Assembly (NCBI RefSeq): GCF_025195125.1
Contig: NZ_JAMGSL010000021.1
Location: forward strand, 1-64,000
Direction of reading: 5' to 3'
DNA: 64,000 nt
DNA from: Streptomyces sp. Je 1-79
Lineage (GTDB): Bacteria > Actinomycetota > Actinomycetes > Streptomycetales > Streptomycetaceae
Both the position numbers and the translations under genes were made by a program. Numbering within the stretch: position 1 is the stretch's first letter; each line of letters starts with the position of its first letter. Below, piece by piece: positions 1-7,440 of this stretch. The notes below the pieces were generated by a model that saw only the letters and a list, made by a program, of their open reading frames with translations, searched no databases and was not told where the DNA came from.

Positions 1-67
1 CCAGCCGCGCCGCCTCCCTGAGGGCTCGCACCTGCTCGTCACTGAGACCACCGGTCGGGTAGGACAT
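1..67 (-). CDS. Unidentified protein, N-terminal fragment (runs off left edge)
   Basis: Reading leftwards from an ATG at 67-65, the frame stays open to the window edge and gives MSYPTGGLSDEQVRALREAA and a little more. An AGGAG motif lies five bases upstream of the ATG, which is the main support for this being a real start. Only about 22 residues are visible, too few to assign a family. The sequence is hydrophilic and probably helical. It lies in the same orientation as the next small gene and belongs to the segment left of tRNA-Ser that looks accessory. Confidence 0.45.
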   Translation of the reverse strand, partial: MSYPTGGLSDEQVRALREAARL

Positions 68-150
68 CCTGGCTCCTGTCGATCGAAACGGCGCTTGGTG
101 GCCACATCACTCCCTGGTCAGAGCGTCCGCGCATGACGAGCCCTGCACGG

Positions 151-393
151 TCACTGCTCGTCGACGCGCTCGCAGACGACGAATCCGGGTTCGATCTCCG
201 AGCATTCGAAGACCGGCTGAGAGATCCCCACCGTCATCGTTGTTCCCGATTCCTCGCCACGGCCCGCGGGGTGGTAGGCGAGCGAGAAGTGCCGGTCCGC
301 ACGGGGGTACTTCTCGAGCAGACCGCGAAATTCTGCGATCAGTCCGCCGAACTCCTCCGGAATGGCATCGCTGCTCTTGCGTTGCTCCGTCAT
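151..393 (-). CDS. Small unidentified protein (80 aa)
   Basis: The frame begins at ATG 393, preceded by GGGAG about five bases upstream, and reads MTEQRKSSDAIPEEFGGLIA and onward to a stop at 151. An in-frame upstream ATG at 438 exists but has no convincing ribosome binding site. The product is acidic, has no membrane segment or signal peptide, and shows no motif I recognise. Codon third positions are visibly less GC-biased than in the housekeeping genes to the right, which together with the tRNA-adjacent position suggests acquired DNA. Function is unknown. Confidence 0.5.
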   Translation of the reverse strand: MTEQRKSSDAIPEEFGGLIAEFRGLLEKYPRADRHFSLAYHPAGRGEESGTTMTVGISQPVFECSEIEPGFVVCERVDEQ

Positions 394-509
394 GACCGCT
401 CCCAGGTCAGAGAATCGCTGGTACCGACTCAATGGCATTCACAGCGCTTCAGTCTCGCGCGACGAACGCATATGCACGGCGTGCGCCACGCGGAGGGACC
501 GGACCGAGC

Positions 510-968
510 TCACGACGGACCCCGGTGCTCCTCGGCGAGGGCGGTGAAGGGGATGGGACAGCACGGGCTTCCGACGCAGACGGTCAGGTCGTCGCAGCCC
601 GCCTCGACGGCGGCGGCCAGGGCGGTGCGGATGGTGGTCAGGTCGGCGATCTTCGCCTCGACCTCGGCAAGCTTGGCCTCGGCCCGCTCCTGGAGACCGG
701 CGACGGGGCGGCCGTGGCGGTGACTCTGGCGAGAGCGGCCGTGGCGGCCGGCCTCCAGCAGTTCGGCGACCTCTTCGAGCGTGAAGCCGAGCCTCTGGGC
801 AGCCTTGATGACCCGCAGGACGGTCACCGCGTCGTCACCGTAGAGGCGGTGGCCGCCGCTACTGCGTTCCGGTTCGGCGAGCAGGCCGCGCCGCTCGTAG
901 TAGCGCAGGGTCTGGATGTTCACACCCGCCGCTTCGGCCACCTGCCCGCTGCGTAGACGGGAACTCAC
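510..968 (-). CDS. MerR-family metal-responsive transcriptional regulator
   Basis: The 152-residue product starts with a classic MerR winged helix-turn-helix (residues about 5-72, with NIQTLRYYERRGLL and SSGGHRLYG). A dimerisation helix follows at about 80-125. The C-terminal tail has four cysteines in AGCDDLTVCVGSPCCPIP, positioned as in thiol-coordinating heavy-metal sensors of the MerR/ArsR-like branch. Mercury or a related soft metal is plausible, but the metal cannot be read from sequence. The start codon is GTG, overlapping the stop of the upstream gene by four bases (GTGA), so the two genes are translationally coupled. A perfect MerR-type operator lies upstream of the pair, implying autoregulation. 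Confidence 0.88.
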   Translation of the reverse strand: MSSRLRSGQVAEAAGVNIQTLRYYERRGLLAEPERSSGGHRLYGDDAVTVLRVIKAAQRLGFTLEEVAELLEAGRHGRSRQSHRHGRPVAGLQERAEAKLAEVEAKIADLTTIRTALAAAVEAGCDDLTVCVGSPCCPIPFTALAEEHRGPS

Positions 969-1300
969 GGCGACTCTTCGGCGCCGGCGGTGCGTGCGGC
1001 GAGGGCGTCCAATACCGCCTCGTGCGCCCGGTCCACCGAGATGTCGAGGCCGATCAGGTCCTCGCCGGGGGTGGTGGTGAAGGTGAAGAACGAGCAGCAG
1101 TCGCTCTCACGCGCAACCAGGTCCCGCACTCGCTCCTCGACGCCCGGTCCGCCGGCCAGGTCAAGCCGCAGCCTCAACGGCTGGGGCCTGGACATCGAGG
1201 TCAACCGTTCGGAGAAGAGCGCGTCCCACTCCGCGACTCGCAGGGGACGTTCCTCGGTGGGCAGTGTGCAGGACTGCGGAACCCACACAAGATCGCTCAT
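965..1300 (-). CDS. Cysteine-containing small protein of the MerR operon
   Basis: The start was placed at ATG 1300 (MSDLVWVPQSCTLPTEERPL), about 40 nt downstream of the MerR-type promoter; in-frame codons further upstream would lie inside the operator. The 111-residue product has one Cys in PQSC and a vicinal pair in ARESDCCSFFTF, ahead of a beta-strand-rich C-terminus. Vicinal cysteines in the first gene of a MerR-controlled operon suggest metal binding or buffering, but I know of no defined function for the family. It is co-transcribed with, and overlaps by four bases, the merR-like gene. Confidence 0.75.
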   Translation of the reverse strand: MSDLVWVPQSCTLPTEERPLRVAEWDALFSERLTSMSRPQPLRLRLDLAGGPGVEERVRDLVARESDCCSFFTFTTTPGEDLIGLDISVDRAHEAVLDALAARTAGAEESP

Positions 1301-1347
1301 CGCCCTCACTCCCGTCATCACGTACCGCAAGGCCGGGGACGCTTCCC

Positions 1348-1379
1348 ACCGTAAACCTGTACCTGGGTACAGGTTGCAA
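1348..1379 (-). promoter_or_regulatory. MerR-type promoter with operator in an elongated spacer
   Basis: On the minus strand TTGCAA (1379-1374) and TACGGT (1353-1348) are separated by 20 bp. The spacer carries a perfect 10-bp inverted repeat, AACCTGTACC (1354-1363) and GGTACAGGTT (1366-1375), with a 2-bp centre. Overlong 19-20 bp spacers holding such a dyad are the hallmark of MerR-family activated promoters. Transcription would begin near 1340 and read into the small Cys protein and the regulator. Confidence 0.85.
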
Positions 1380-1412
1380 GCCGTACGAACCCCGGAGACG
1401 ACGACCCCGCGC

Positions 1413-1640
1413 TCAGTTGCAGCACGCGCATCCGGGGCCGCACCCACAGGCGTCCTCCCCGCCCGCACTCGCGCTCACCTGCATGGCACGGGGTGCCGCG
1501 CAGCAGCCCCTTCCTTGCCAGGTGTCGCGACCTTCCTTGACGGCGATGACGGCGATGACCAGGGCGGCGATCGGGTCGGCCCAGGACCAGCCGAGGGTGG
1601 CGTTGAGGATCAGGCCGACCAGGGCGATCACGGCTGGCAG
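1413..1640 (-). pseudogene. 3' remnant of a cation diffusion facilitator (CDF) transporter gene
   Basis: The minus frame ending at 1413 encodes LPAVIALVGLILNATLGWSW, then ADPIAALVIAVIAVKEGRDT, and a Cys-rich tail with ACGCGPGCACC. This is the last two membrane helices and C-terminus of small actinobacterial CDF/CzcD-like cation transporters. The N-terminal two thirds are missing: upstream the frame runs straight into the tRNA-Ser terminator and tRNA gene. There is no plausible start codon within the homologous part. The fragment ends close to the MerR-type operator and points the same way, so the intact gene may once have been part of the metal-response locus. A truncated relic from recombination at the tRNA is the simplest reading. 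Confidence 0.7.
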
Positions 1641-1648
1641 ACAAGCCG

Positions 1649-1683
1649 ACGGCCCCCGACCATCGATGCTGGTCAGGGGCCGT
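1649..1683 (-). terminator. Hairpin terminator downstream of tRNA-Ser(UGA)
   Basis: A 14-bp stem with one mismatched pair (ACGGCCCCCGACCA with TGGTCAGGGGCCGT) and a short loop starts eight bases after the tRNA 3' end. There is no U-run, as is usual for Streptomyces terminators. Confidence 0.7.
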
Positions 1684-1690
1684 TCACCTG

Positions 1691-1775
1691 CGGTGGGTGT
1701 GGGATTTGAACCCACGGTGACTCGCGCCACGACGGTTTTCAAGACCGTTCCCTTAGGCCGCTCGGGCAACCCACC
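1691..1775 (-). tRNA. tRNA-Ser (anticodon UGA)
   Basis: The minus strand folds as a class II tRNA: acceptor GGTGGGT with ACCCACC and discriminator G, anticodon loop CTTGAAA giving anticodon UGA, long variable arm, and T-arm GGGTTCAAATCCC. CCA is not encoded. The gene is 85 nt. tRNA-Ser genes are common integration sites, and the segment on its 3' side looks accessory. Confidence 0.96.
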
Positions 1776-1821
1776 CCGCGCCGGATCCCGTTCGGGGCGG
1801 CGCGGGGGACAGCCTAGCCGG

Positions 1822-3333
1822 TCAGTTGTCGCCCGTGCGTTCGCCGAGGGTCACCGTGGTCGTCGCGGGCTTGCCGTCGCGCTCGTAGGTGACCTTGATC
1901 GAGTCGCCCGACTTGTGGGTCCAGATCTCGCTGATCAGCGTCGGGCCGCTGTCGATCTGACGGTCGCCGAAGCCGGTGATCACGTCGCCCGGCTTCAGGC
2001 CCGCCTGCGCCGCCGGGCCGTTCGGGGTGATCGCCGGCGTGCCGCCCGCGCCCTCGTCGGCGATCGTGGCGCCCTCGCCCCGGTCGGTCATGTTCACCGT
2101 CGCGCCGATCACCGGGTAGACCGGCTTGCCCGACTTGATCAGCTGCTCCGCCACGTTCTTGGCCTGGTTGACCGGGATGGCGAAGCCGAGGCCGATCGAT
2201 CCCGCCTGCGACTGGCCGAAGCCGTTGCCCGTCGACTGGATCGCCGAGTTGATGCCGATCACCGCACCGTTCGCGTCGAGCAGCGGACCACCCGAGTTGC
2301 CCGGGTTGATCGAGGCGTCCGTCTGGAGCGCGCTCATGTACGAGTTGCTGCCTCCGGAACCGTCGCCCGAGGCCACCGGGCGGTTCTTGGCGCTGATGAT
2401 GCCCGTCGTCACCGTGTTGGACAGGCCGAACGGCGCCCCGATCGCGATCGTCGAGTCGCCGACCGCCACCTTGTCGGAGTCGCCGAGCAGGAGCGGAGCA
2501 AGCCCCTCCGGCGCCTTCTTCAGCTTCAGGACGGCCACGTCGTAGCCCTCCGCCCGGCCCACGACCTCCGCGTCGTACGTCTTGCCGTTGGAGAAGGTCG
2601 CCGAGAGCGTGCCGCCCTCCGCCGCCGATGCCACCACGTGGTTGTTGGTGACGATGTGGCCTTCCTTGTCGTAGACGAAGCCGGTGCCCGTACCGCCCTC
2701 GCCCTCGCCCTCGCTCTCACCGGTGCTCGCACCCGACTTCGCCTGGATCGTCACGACGCTCGGCAGCGCCTTGCCCGCCACCGCCGCGACCGTGCCCGGA
2801 TCGCGCTTGAAGGCCGCCGGGGAGTCGCCCGCGGAGACCGTCGTCGAGCTGATCCCGTCGTCGCTGCGCTCGGCCGCCCAGTAGCCGATGCCGCCGCCGA
2901 CACCGCCGGCCACCAGAGCCGCCACCAGGACCGCCGCCACCAGTCCACCGGCCCGCTTGCGCGGAGCCTGCGGGGCGGGCGGGACGGGCGCACCCCAGGC
3001 CGGCACGGTCGGCGGAGGCGGAGGCCAGCCACCGGCGCCCGCGGGAGCCGGGGCCCCAGCCGCGGCCGGAGCCTGTGCCGGGTGGGCCGCCTGTGCCGGG
3101 TGCGCCGCCGTGGGCTGGTCCGGGGTCGGGTGGGCAGCGGGGGACGGGTGCGGGGTCGGGTGTGCCGCCGTGGTCTGGTCTGCGGTCGGGTGCGTCACCG
3201 CGGTCTGGTCCTGAGCCGGGGCGGCGGCCGTCGGCTCCGGTGCGGCAGGGGTCGGGGGTGTGGGAGGGGCGGGAGGGGCGGACGGGGCACTCGGGTCCGC
3301 CGGAACCTCGGTGCCCTCGTTCTCGGTGCTCAC
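1822..3333 (-). CDS. Membrane-anchored HtrA/DegP-type serine protease with PDZ domain
   Basis: The start is GTG 3333, preceded by GAGGAGAGAGCT, giving 503 residues. An upstream in-frame start would add 22 residues but lacks this binding site. The N-terminal 130 residues are low-complexity Pro/Ala/Thr/His with repeated AHPTP-like units and are presumably cytoplasmic. One membrane helix follows (GGLVAAVLVAALVAGGVG). The extracytoplasmic trypsin-like domain carries His in TNNHVV, Asp in YDVAVLKL and Ser in NPGNSGGP, so the triad is complete. A single PDZ domain forms the C-terminus (GPAAQAGLKPGDVITGFG). The family degrades or processes misfolded envelope proteins. It is divergently transcribed from the glycerophosphodiesterase gene. 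Confidence 0.93.
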   Translation of the reverse strand: MSTENEGTEVPADPSAPSAPPAPPTPPTPAAPEPTAAAPAQDQTAVTHPTADQTTAAHPTPHPSPAAHPTPDQPTAAHPAQAAHPAQAPAAAGAPAPAGAGGWPPPPPTVPAWGAPVPPAPQAPRKRAGGLVAAVLVAALVAGGVGGGIGYWAAERSDDGISSTTVSAGDSPAAFKRDPGTVAAVAGKALPSVVTIQAKSGASTGESEGEGEGGTGTGFVYDKEGHIVTNNHVVASAAEGGTLSATFSNGKTYDAEVVGRAEGYDVAVLKLKKAPEGLAPLLLGDSDKVAVGDSTIAIGAPFGLSNTVTTGIISAKNRPVASGDGSGGSNSYMSALQTDASINPGNSGGPLLDANGAVIGINSAIQSTGNGFGQSQAGSIGLGFAIPVNQAKNVAEQLIKSGKPVYPVIGATVNMTDRGEGATIADEGAGGTPAITPNGPAAQAGLKPGDVITGFGDRQIDSGPTLISEIWTHKSGDSIKVTYERDGKPATTTVTLGERTGDN

Positions 3334-3510
3334 AGCTCTCTCCTCGTTCACTGCACGGGTGGATGCCATCTCTCGGGTGCTGCGAACAGCTTTTCCCACA
3401 GGACGTCAGGCCACTGTAAGGCGGAGCTGTGCATCCGCACCCCATTCTTTATTTACGGACAGAACGGACGCGATCCGATACGGTCGTCCCGCCAATGGCA
3501 CCATGACGCG

Positions 3511-4344
3511 GTGACCCACGCACGGCAGCACCCCCGGCCGCACTCGAACCGCGCCCCCGTCCAGGTGGTCGCCCACCGCGGAGCCTCCGAAGACGCCCCG
3601 GAACACACTCTCGCCGCCTACGTGAAGGCCATCGAGGACGGCGCCGACGCCCTCGAGTGCGACATCCGGCTCACCGCCGACGGCCACCTCGTCTGCGTCC
3701 ACGACCGCCGCGTCAACCGCACCTCCAACGGCCGCGGCGCCGTCTCCGCCCTGGAGCTCGCCGACCTCGGCGCCCTGGACTTCGGCACCTGGAAGGGCCG
3801 CGAGGAAGCGGGCGAGAGCCCGGACTGGAAGGACTCCGGACTCACCTCCGTACTCACCCTGGAACGCCTTCTGGAGCTGGTGTCCGACGCCGGGCGCCGC
3901 GTCGAGCTGGCCATCGAGACCAAGCACCCCACCCGCTGGGCGGGCCAGGTCGAGGACCGGCTGCTCCAGCTCCTCAACAGGTTCGGCCTCGCGGAACCGG
4001 CGACCCCCGAGGACTCTCCCGTACGGGTCATGAGCTTCTCGGCGCGCTCCCTGCACCGGATCGCGGCCGCCGCCCCGACCCTCCCCACCGTCTCGCTGTC
4101 CCAGTTCGTCACCCCCCGGCTGCGCGACGGAAGGCTTCCCGCGGGCGCGCGGATCGCCGGGCCGTCGATCCGGATCGTCCGCCACCACCCCACCGTGATC
4201 CTGCGGCTCCAGAAGGCCGGGCACCAGGTCCACGTCTGGACGGTGGACGATCCGGAGGACGTGGAGCTCTGCGAGCGGCTCGGCGTGGAGGCGATCATCA
4301 CCAACCGGCCCAAGCAGGTGCTGTCCCAGTTGGGCCGCGTTTGA
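3511..4344 (+). CDS. Glycerophosphodiester phosphodiesterase family protein
   Basis: Starting at GTG 3511 (VTHARQHPRP) the product is 277 residues; the ATG at 3503 is out of frame and stops at once. The N-terminus has the GDPD signature VVAHRGASEDAPEHTLAAY with catalytic His-Arg, followed by the metal-binding ALECDIRLTADG and VCVHD. The C-terminus has HVWTVDDPEDVELCERLGVE and IITNRP, typical of the TIM-barrel GDPD fold. No signal peptide is seen, so it probably acts in the cytoplasm on glycerophosphodiesters from phospholipid turnover. Substrate specificity is inferred from family only. Confidence 0.9.
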   Translation: MTHARQHPRPHSNRAPVQVVAHRGASEDAPEHTLAAYVKAIEDGADALECDIRLTADGHLVCVHDRRVNRTSNGRGAVSALELADLGALDFGTWKGREEAGESPDWKDSGLTSVLTLERLLELVSDAGRRVELAIETKHPTRWAGQVEDRLLQLLNRFGLAEPATPEDSPVRVMSFSARSLHRIAAAAPTLPTVSLSQFVTPRLRDGRLPAGARIAGPSIRIVRHHPTVILRLQKAGHQVHVWTVDDPEDVELCERLGVEAIITNRPKQVLSQLGRV

Positions 4345-4527
4345 TCCCCTTTCCCTCCCCCACGCGTCCCCTTCTTTCCCACCCGTCGCAGAGTGACAAG
4401 GAGTGCACCGGCGCGTTCGGTCCGTACTCGATCGTCACGAGTGCGTCACCGCACGCTCATGGGGCGGTTTCCGGTCCAGGCCATTGGGGCATTCACACCG
4501 TGGCGTGGGGCAAAGGAGGTCTCGGGG

Positions 4528-5043
4528 GTGGCGTTGGTGGTGGCACAGGAGGTGCCCACGTCGTCGAGCATGGCCGTACCCCATGGCCCTGCGGGCGTGG
4601 GTGAGGCGCGACACCGCATGCGGGAGCAGTTGAACCGCAGCGGGATGTCCGAATCGGTCGTCGACGATGCGGTACTGATCCTTTCCGAACTGCTCAGCAA
4701 TGCCTGCCGGCACGGCAGACCGCTGGGGCGGGCGGAGGTGGGCGACGGGGATGTCCGTGCGGCCTGGCACGTCGATCCGTCGGGCGGGCTGACCGTCGAG
4801 GTGACGGACGGCGGTGGTCCGACGCGACCCGTTCCGTCGACGCCCTCGGTCACCGCACGCGGCGGCCGTGGGCTGAACATCATCAGTGCGCTGGCTCAGG
4901 ACTGGGGCGTACGGGACAGTGCGTCCGGCGAGGTGACGGTCTGGGTGGTCGTCACCGAGGGCCATCGCCGCGAGGACTTCGCCGCGCGGGTCGGCGGCGG
5001 CTCGGGCTTCGACTTCCTGGACGCGTACGACGATCTGGACTGA
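4528..5043 (+). CDS. HATPase-fold anti-sigma/regulatory ATP-binding protein
   Basis: The preferred start is GTG 4528 because AAAGGAGGT lies eight bases upstream; an ATG at 4459 would add 23 residues but has no such site. The 171-residue product is a lone GHKL ATPase domain: N-box ILSELLSNACRHG, G1 box VTDGGG and G2 box GGRGLNIIS. Streptomyces encode many such RsbW-like proteins. They bind or phosphorylate anti-sigma antagonists, and are opposed by SpoIIE-type phosphatases such as the one at 8503-10080. The acidic tail (FDFLDAYDDLD) is typical. The partner is not identifiable from sequence. Confidence 0.82.
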   Translation: MALVVAQEVPTSSSMAVPHGPAGVGEARHRMREQLNRSGMSESVVDDAVLILSELLSNACRHGRPLGRAEVGDGDVRAAWHVDPSGGLTVEVTDGGGPTRPVPSTPSVTARGGRGLNIISALAQDWGVRDSASGEVTVWVVVTEGHRREDFAARVGGGSGFDFLDAYDDLD

Positions 5044-5081
5044 ACGCGCGGCGCGCGCAGGACTGACCGTGCACGTGCGAT

Positions 5082-5147
5082 GGCGGGCACGACTGACGGT
5101 GAACGTGCGGCCGCGCGGGGCGCCCCCGGCCCGTGATCGTGCCCGCC
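5082..5147 (+). terminator. Long inverted repeat, possible terminator
   Basis: Perfect 11-bp arms GGCGGGCACGA (5082-5092) and TCGTGCCCGCC (5137-5147) enclose a GC-rich loop with its own secondary structure. It lies 38 bases after the ATPase stop. Two imperfect copies of GACTGACCGTGCACGTGCG also occur here. Confidence 0.42.
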
Positions 5148-5251
5148 TGAGGCCCTCGGCCCCTCCGTACGGCTAGGCTCGCCCGACACAGAGCCGTGCA
5201 ACGAGCGCGGCCTGCACCACACGCACTGCCGCTATCGGGAGAAGCCACACC

Positions 5252-6220
5252 ATGGCCAAGAAGCGCCCCCAGACGAAGGCCGTCAAGGCACAGGTCACGA
5301 ACGGGGAGATCCCGGTCGTCGGTGCGCGCGAGCCGTGCCCCTGCGGCTCGGGTCGCCGCTACAAGGCGTGTCACGGCCGAGCCGCCTCGCACGCCGTGAC
5401 CGAACTGGTCCAGCGCCCCTTCGAGGGACTGCCCGGCGAGTGCGACTGGGTCGCGCTTCGCGAACTGGTGCCCGCCGCCACCGTCCCGCTCACCCTCAAG
5501 GACGGGCTGCCCGAGGGTGTGCCCTCCGTGACGCTCGCGACCGTACTGCCCATGGCGTGGCCCGCGCTGCGCCGCGACGACGGTTCCGTCCTCCTCGCCC
5601 TCCAGAACGACTCCTCCTCCGGCGACCTCGCCCGCGACCTCGCCGACACCCTCCTGCGCGCCCTGGAGACGGAGCCCGGCACTCCGGTCACCGGCCGTCG
5701 CGTGCCGGCCGACGGCCCGCGCCTGCAGGATCTGCTCGACCCGAACAGCGATTTCACGCCGGTCGTGCACACGGGCTTCGAATTCTGGGTTCCGGAGTCC
5801 TCCGACAACTCCAACCCCGAGGTCAGCGCCTCCCTGGAGCGCGCCAACGCCGCCGCGATCCCCACCGTCAAGCTGACGGGCGTGGACTCCTCCTACTGGT
5901 GCGAGACCCCGGAGAAGAACCACCTGCGCTGGGTCATGCCGCACCCCGAGGAGAAGCTCCTCGACGCGCTCGCCCGCCTGCACGCCGCCGGCACCTCGTC
6001 CCTCGGCGACAACACCCGTCTGGTCGGCTCCTTCCGGGCGCACGGCCTCATGGTGCCGGTCTGGGACCTGCCGACGTCGATGAGCGCCGAGGAGTGCGAG
6101 AAGCCGGCCGCCGAGTTCGCCGAGCGGCTGGCCGCGGCGCTGGCCACCGACGCCCCGCTCACCCCTGAGGAGCGCCGGGCCCGCGGCGGCCTCACCAACC
6201 GTCAGGTCACTCTCAGCTGA
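5252..6220 (+). CDS. DUF5926 family protein with N-terminal SEC-C zinc motif
   Basis: The ATG at 5252 follows GGGAGAAGCCACACC. The 322-residue product opens with a Lys/Arg-rich segment (MAKKRPQTKAVKAQV), then the SEC-C zinc-binding motif EPCPCGSGRRYKACHG at about residues 27-42. This motif is the same C-x-C-x8-C-H module found at the C-terminus of SecA. The remaining 270 residues match the conserved actinobacterial DUF5926 family, which has no established function. The basic leader and zinc finger suggest contact with nucleic acid or the ribosome, but that is inference. It is conserved next to the same neighbours in Streptomyces. Confidence 0.9.
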   Translation: MAKKRPQTKAVKAQVTNGEIPVVGAREPCPCGSGRRYKACHGRAASHAVTELVQRPFEGLPGECDWVALRELVPAATVPLTLKDGLPEGVPSVTLATVLPMAWPALRRDDGSVLLALQNDSSSGDLARDLADTLLRALETEPGTPVTGRRVPADGPRLQDLLDPNSDFTPVVHTGFEFWVPESSDNSNPEVSASLERANAAAIPTVKLTGVDSSYWCETPEKNHLRWVMPHPEEKLLDALARLHAAGTSSLGDNTRLVGSFRAHGLMVPVWDLPTSMSAEECEKPAAEFAERLAAALATDAPLTPEERRARGGLTNRQVTLS

Positions 6221-6257
6221 CACCGGTGATGCGGGTGGTGACGGCGGGGACTGACAG

Positions 6258-6271
6258 ACCGACCAGTCGGT
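6258..6271. promoter_or_regulatory. TetR-operator-like palindrome
   Basis: ACCGAC and GTCGGT form a perfect palindrome around a CA centre. The form closely resembles operators bound by many TetR/QacR-type repressors in Streptomyces. It lies 63 bp upstream of the promoter-like element at 6334. No tetR gene is in the immediate neighbourhood, so function is speculative. Confidence 0.35.
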
Positions 6272-6333
6272 GACATCCGCCACAACTCCTCGCGCGGCCA
6301 GGTAAATCCCTGTCCGAATAACCGAGATCGAAT

Positions 6334-6361
6334 TTGCGAACAGCAGATCTCTTGTTACCGT
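6334..6361 (+). promoter_or_regulatory. Sigma-70-like promoter in an intergenic region
   Basis: TTGCGA (6334-6339) and TACCGT (6356-6361) are separated by 16 bp, a good match to the principal Streptomyces promoter consensus. The predicted start site, about 6367-6369, is at the base of the hairpin below. There is no plus-strand protein gene downstream until 8503. Confidence 0.55.
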
Positions 6362-6364
6362 TCT

Positions 6365-6412
6365 AGAAGCCCGGTCGCTGGTGCATCCCCCGTCGCCAGC
6401 GACCGGGTCTTC
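6365..6412 (+). ncRNA. Candidate very short structured RNA (or free-standing terminator)
   Basis: The arms AGAAGCCCGGTCGCTGG and CCAGCGACCGGGTCTTCT pair over about 16 bp around a C-rich loop containing TCCCCCG, followed by a short pyrimidine run. Because a good promoter abuts its 5' side, the transcript would be essentially one hairpin of 45-55 nt. Read alone, the same hairpin could terminate the DUF5926 transcript from the left, or act from the other strand on the secreted-protein gene ending at 6442. The C-rich loop is reminiscent of actinobacterial C-loop RNAs, but only one hairpin is present. Confidence 0.45.
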
Positions 6413-6441
6413 TCATACCCGGACGGACCCCGTCCCGAGGC

Positions 6442-7050
6442 TCAACTGCCGCCCGCAGCGGCCATGTTGCTCCCCGAGCGCAGCAGCAGCGGAGCACTCC
6501 CGCTCTCTCCCACACCCGCGAATTCCGCCACGGCCGAATATGCCGAAGCAGCGCCCCGCGAGCGCTCCCGCGGCGTCTCACAGGCCCCCGGTTCATCCCT
6601 TGCCGGAACAGCACAACGCACTTGTACGGTCCGCCCGCCGGGCGCCATCAGAGTGAGTACGGAGTCGAGCCGCCGACCGGCCGCGTTGCGGTAGTACGTA
6701 CGCGCCCAGGTGTCGGGCCCCTCCGTGAGCACGCACGTCTGCGCCTCGATCCCGTCCGGGGAGGCCAGCTCGGGCCCGCAGCGCGAGGCGCGGCCGACGG
6801 CCTCCGACGGCGCCCGCACGGCCGCCGAGGGGGCGGTCCCGGGCGCAGGGGTCGGCGGGCTCTCCGGCGCGCCGAGACCGAGCCCGGGCAGCAGGCCGCC
6901 GCCGGCGCGCCGTCCGGCGTCATCCGTCCGCGGCTTCGCATCGTCGCCCGGGCCCGGACCCGGGCCTGCGGCCTCGCCGGCGAGGGCGGCCAGCGGGAGG
7001 AGCGTGGCACACGCCACGACGGCCCCGAGCCCGATCATGCGGAGATTCAT
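6442..7050 (-). CDS. Putative secreted protein
   Basis: The chosen start is ATG 7050 (MNLRMIGLGAVVACATLLPL); a GTG at 7059 is also possible. A Sec signal peptide of about 27 residues ending in ALA-GEA is clear. Next comes a disordered Gly/Pro/Asp-rich segment, then a small domain of about 100 residues with three cysteines (RCGPEL, QTCVLT, VRCAVP) that could form a disulfide-bonded extracellular fold. The last part is Ala/Ser-rich. I recognise no enzymatic motif. The gene is minus strand and downstream of the prim-pol-like gene, separated by 390 bp. Confidence 0.68.
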   Translation of the reverse strand: MNLRMIGLGAVVACATLLPLAALAGEAAGPGPGPGDDAKPRTDDAGRRAGGGLLPGLGLGAPESPPTPAPGTAPSAAVRAPSEAVGRASRCGPELASPDGIEAQTCVLTEGPDTWARTYYRNAAGRRLDSVLTLMAPGGRTVQVRCAVPARDEPGACETPRERSRGAASAYSAVAEFAGVGESGSAPLLLRSGSNMAAAGGS

Positions 7051-7300
7051 GGGACCCACCTGCCCGGCTGGCTGCGACGTGTGAACGGCGTGGACGGCGC
7101 GTACGCGCGTACGGCGTGAACTGCGAGAACGCGCGTGAACGGTGGGGCGAAGATATCGGCGGATCGGGGGCGCGCAGTGCTCCGCGCGCCCAATACCCGT
7201 ACAAGTCGGGCAGCCTCACACTCGTACGGGTGAGGCCGGCCTTCCGGATTCCGTCCGACCTCCCGGATTCCGTCCGATCCGATCCCTCGTGAGCCCGGGC

Positions 7301-7373
7301 CCGCCGAGCCCCGTCCTCGTACGGGGACACCGCCGAGCCCCGTCGTCGTACGGGGACACCGCCGAGCGCCGAC
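7301..7373. repeat. 29-bp tandem repeats in the 7051-7440 gene-free stretch
   Basis: Two near-identical 29-bp units (7301-7329 and 7330-7358; core CGCCGAGCCCCGTC then TCGTACGGGGACA) differ by one base, with a partial third copy after. Each unit can fold through CCCCGT/ACGGGG. The rest of 7051-7440 has a duplicated CCGGATTCCGTCCGA (7244-7280) and a hairpin around 7215-7234, but no gene that I can support. Confidence 0.7.
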
Positions 7374-7440
7374 GGGCCTACCGAGCGCCCCCGAGCGCCG
7401 CCGACACGGGCCCCCGCCGCGGCCCGCCCCCCCCTGCCCG

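Noticed and set aside
1264..4344. 1026-codon plus-strand frame spanning tRNA, htrA and GDPD
   Set aside because: Only its last 277 codons (from GTG 3511) encode a recognisable protein; the rest is antisense to htrA and runs through tRNA-Ser.
7301..7373. CRISPR or transposon terminal repeats
   Set aside because: Direct tandem units without spacers, no inverted ends and no transposase.
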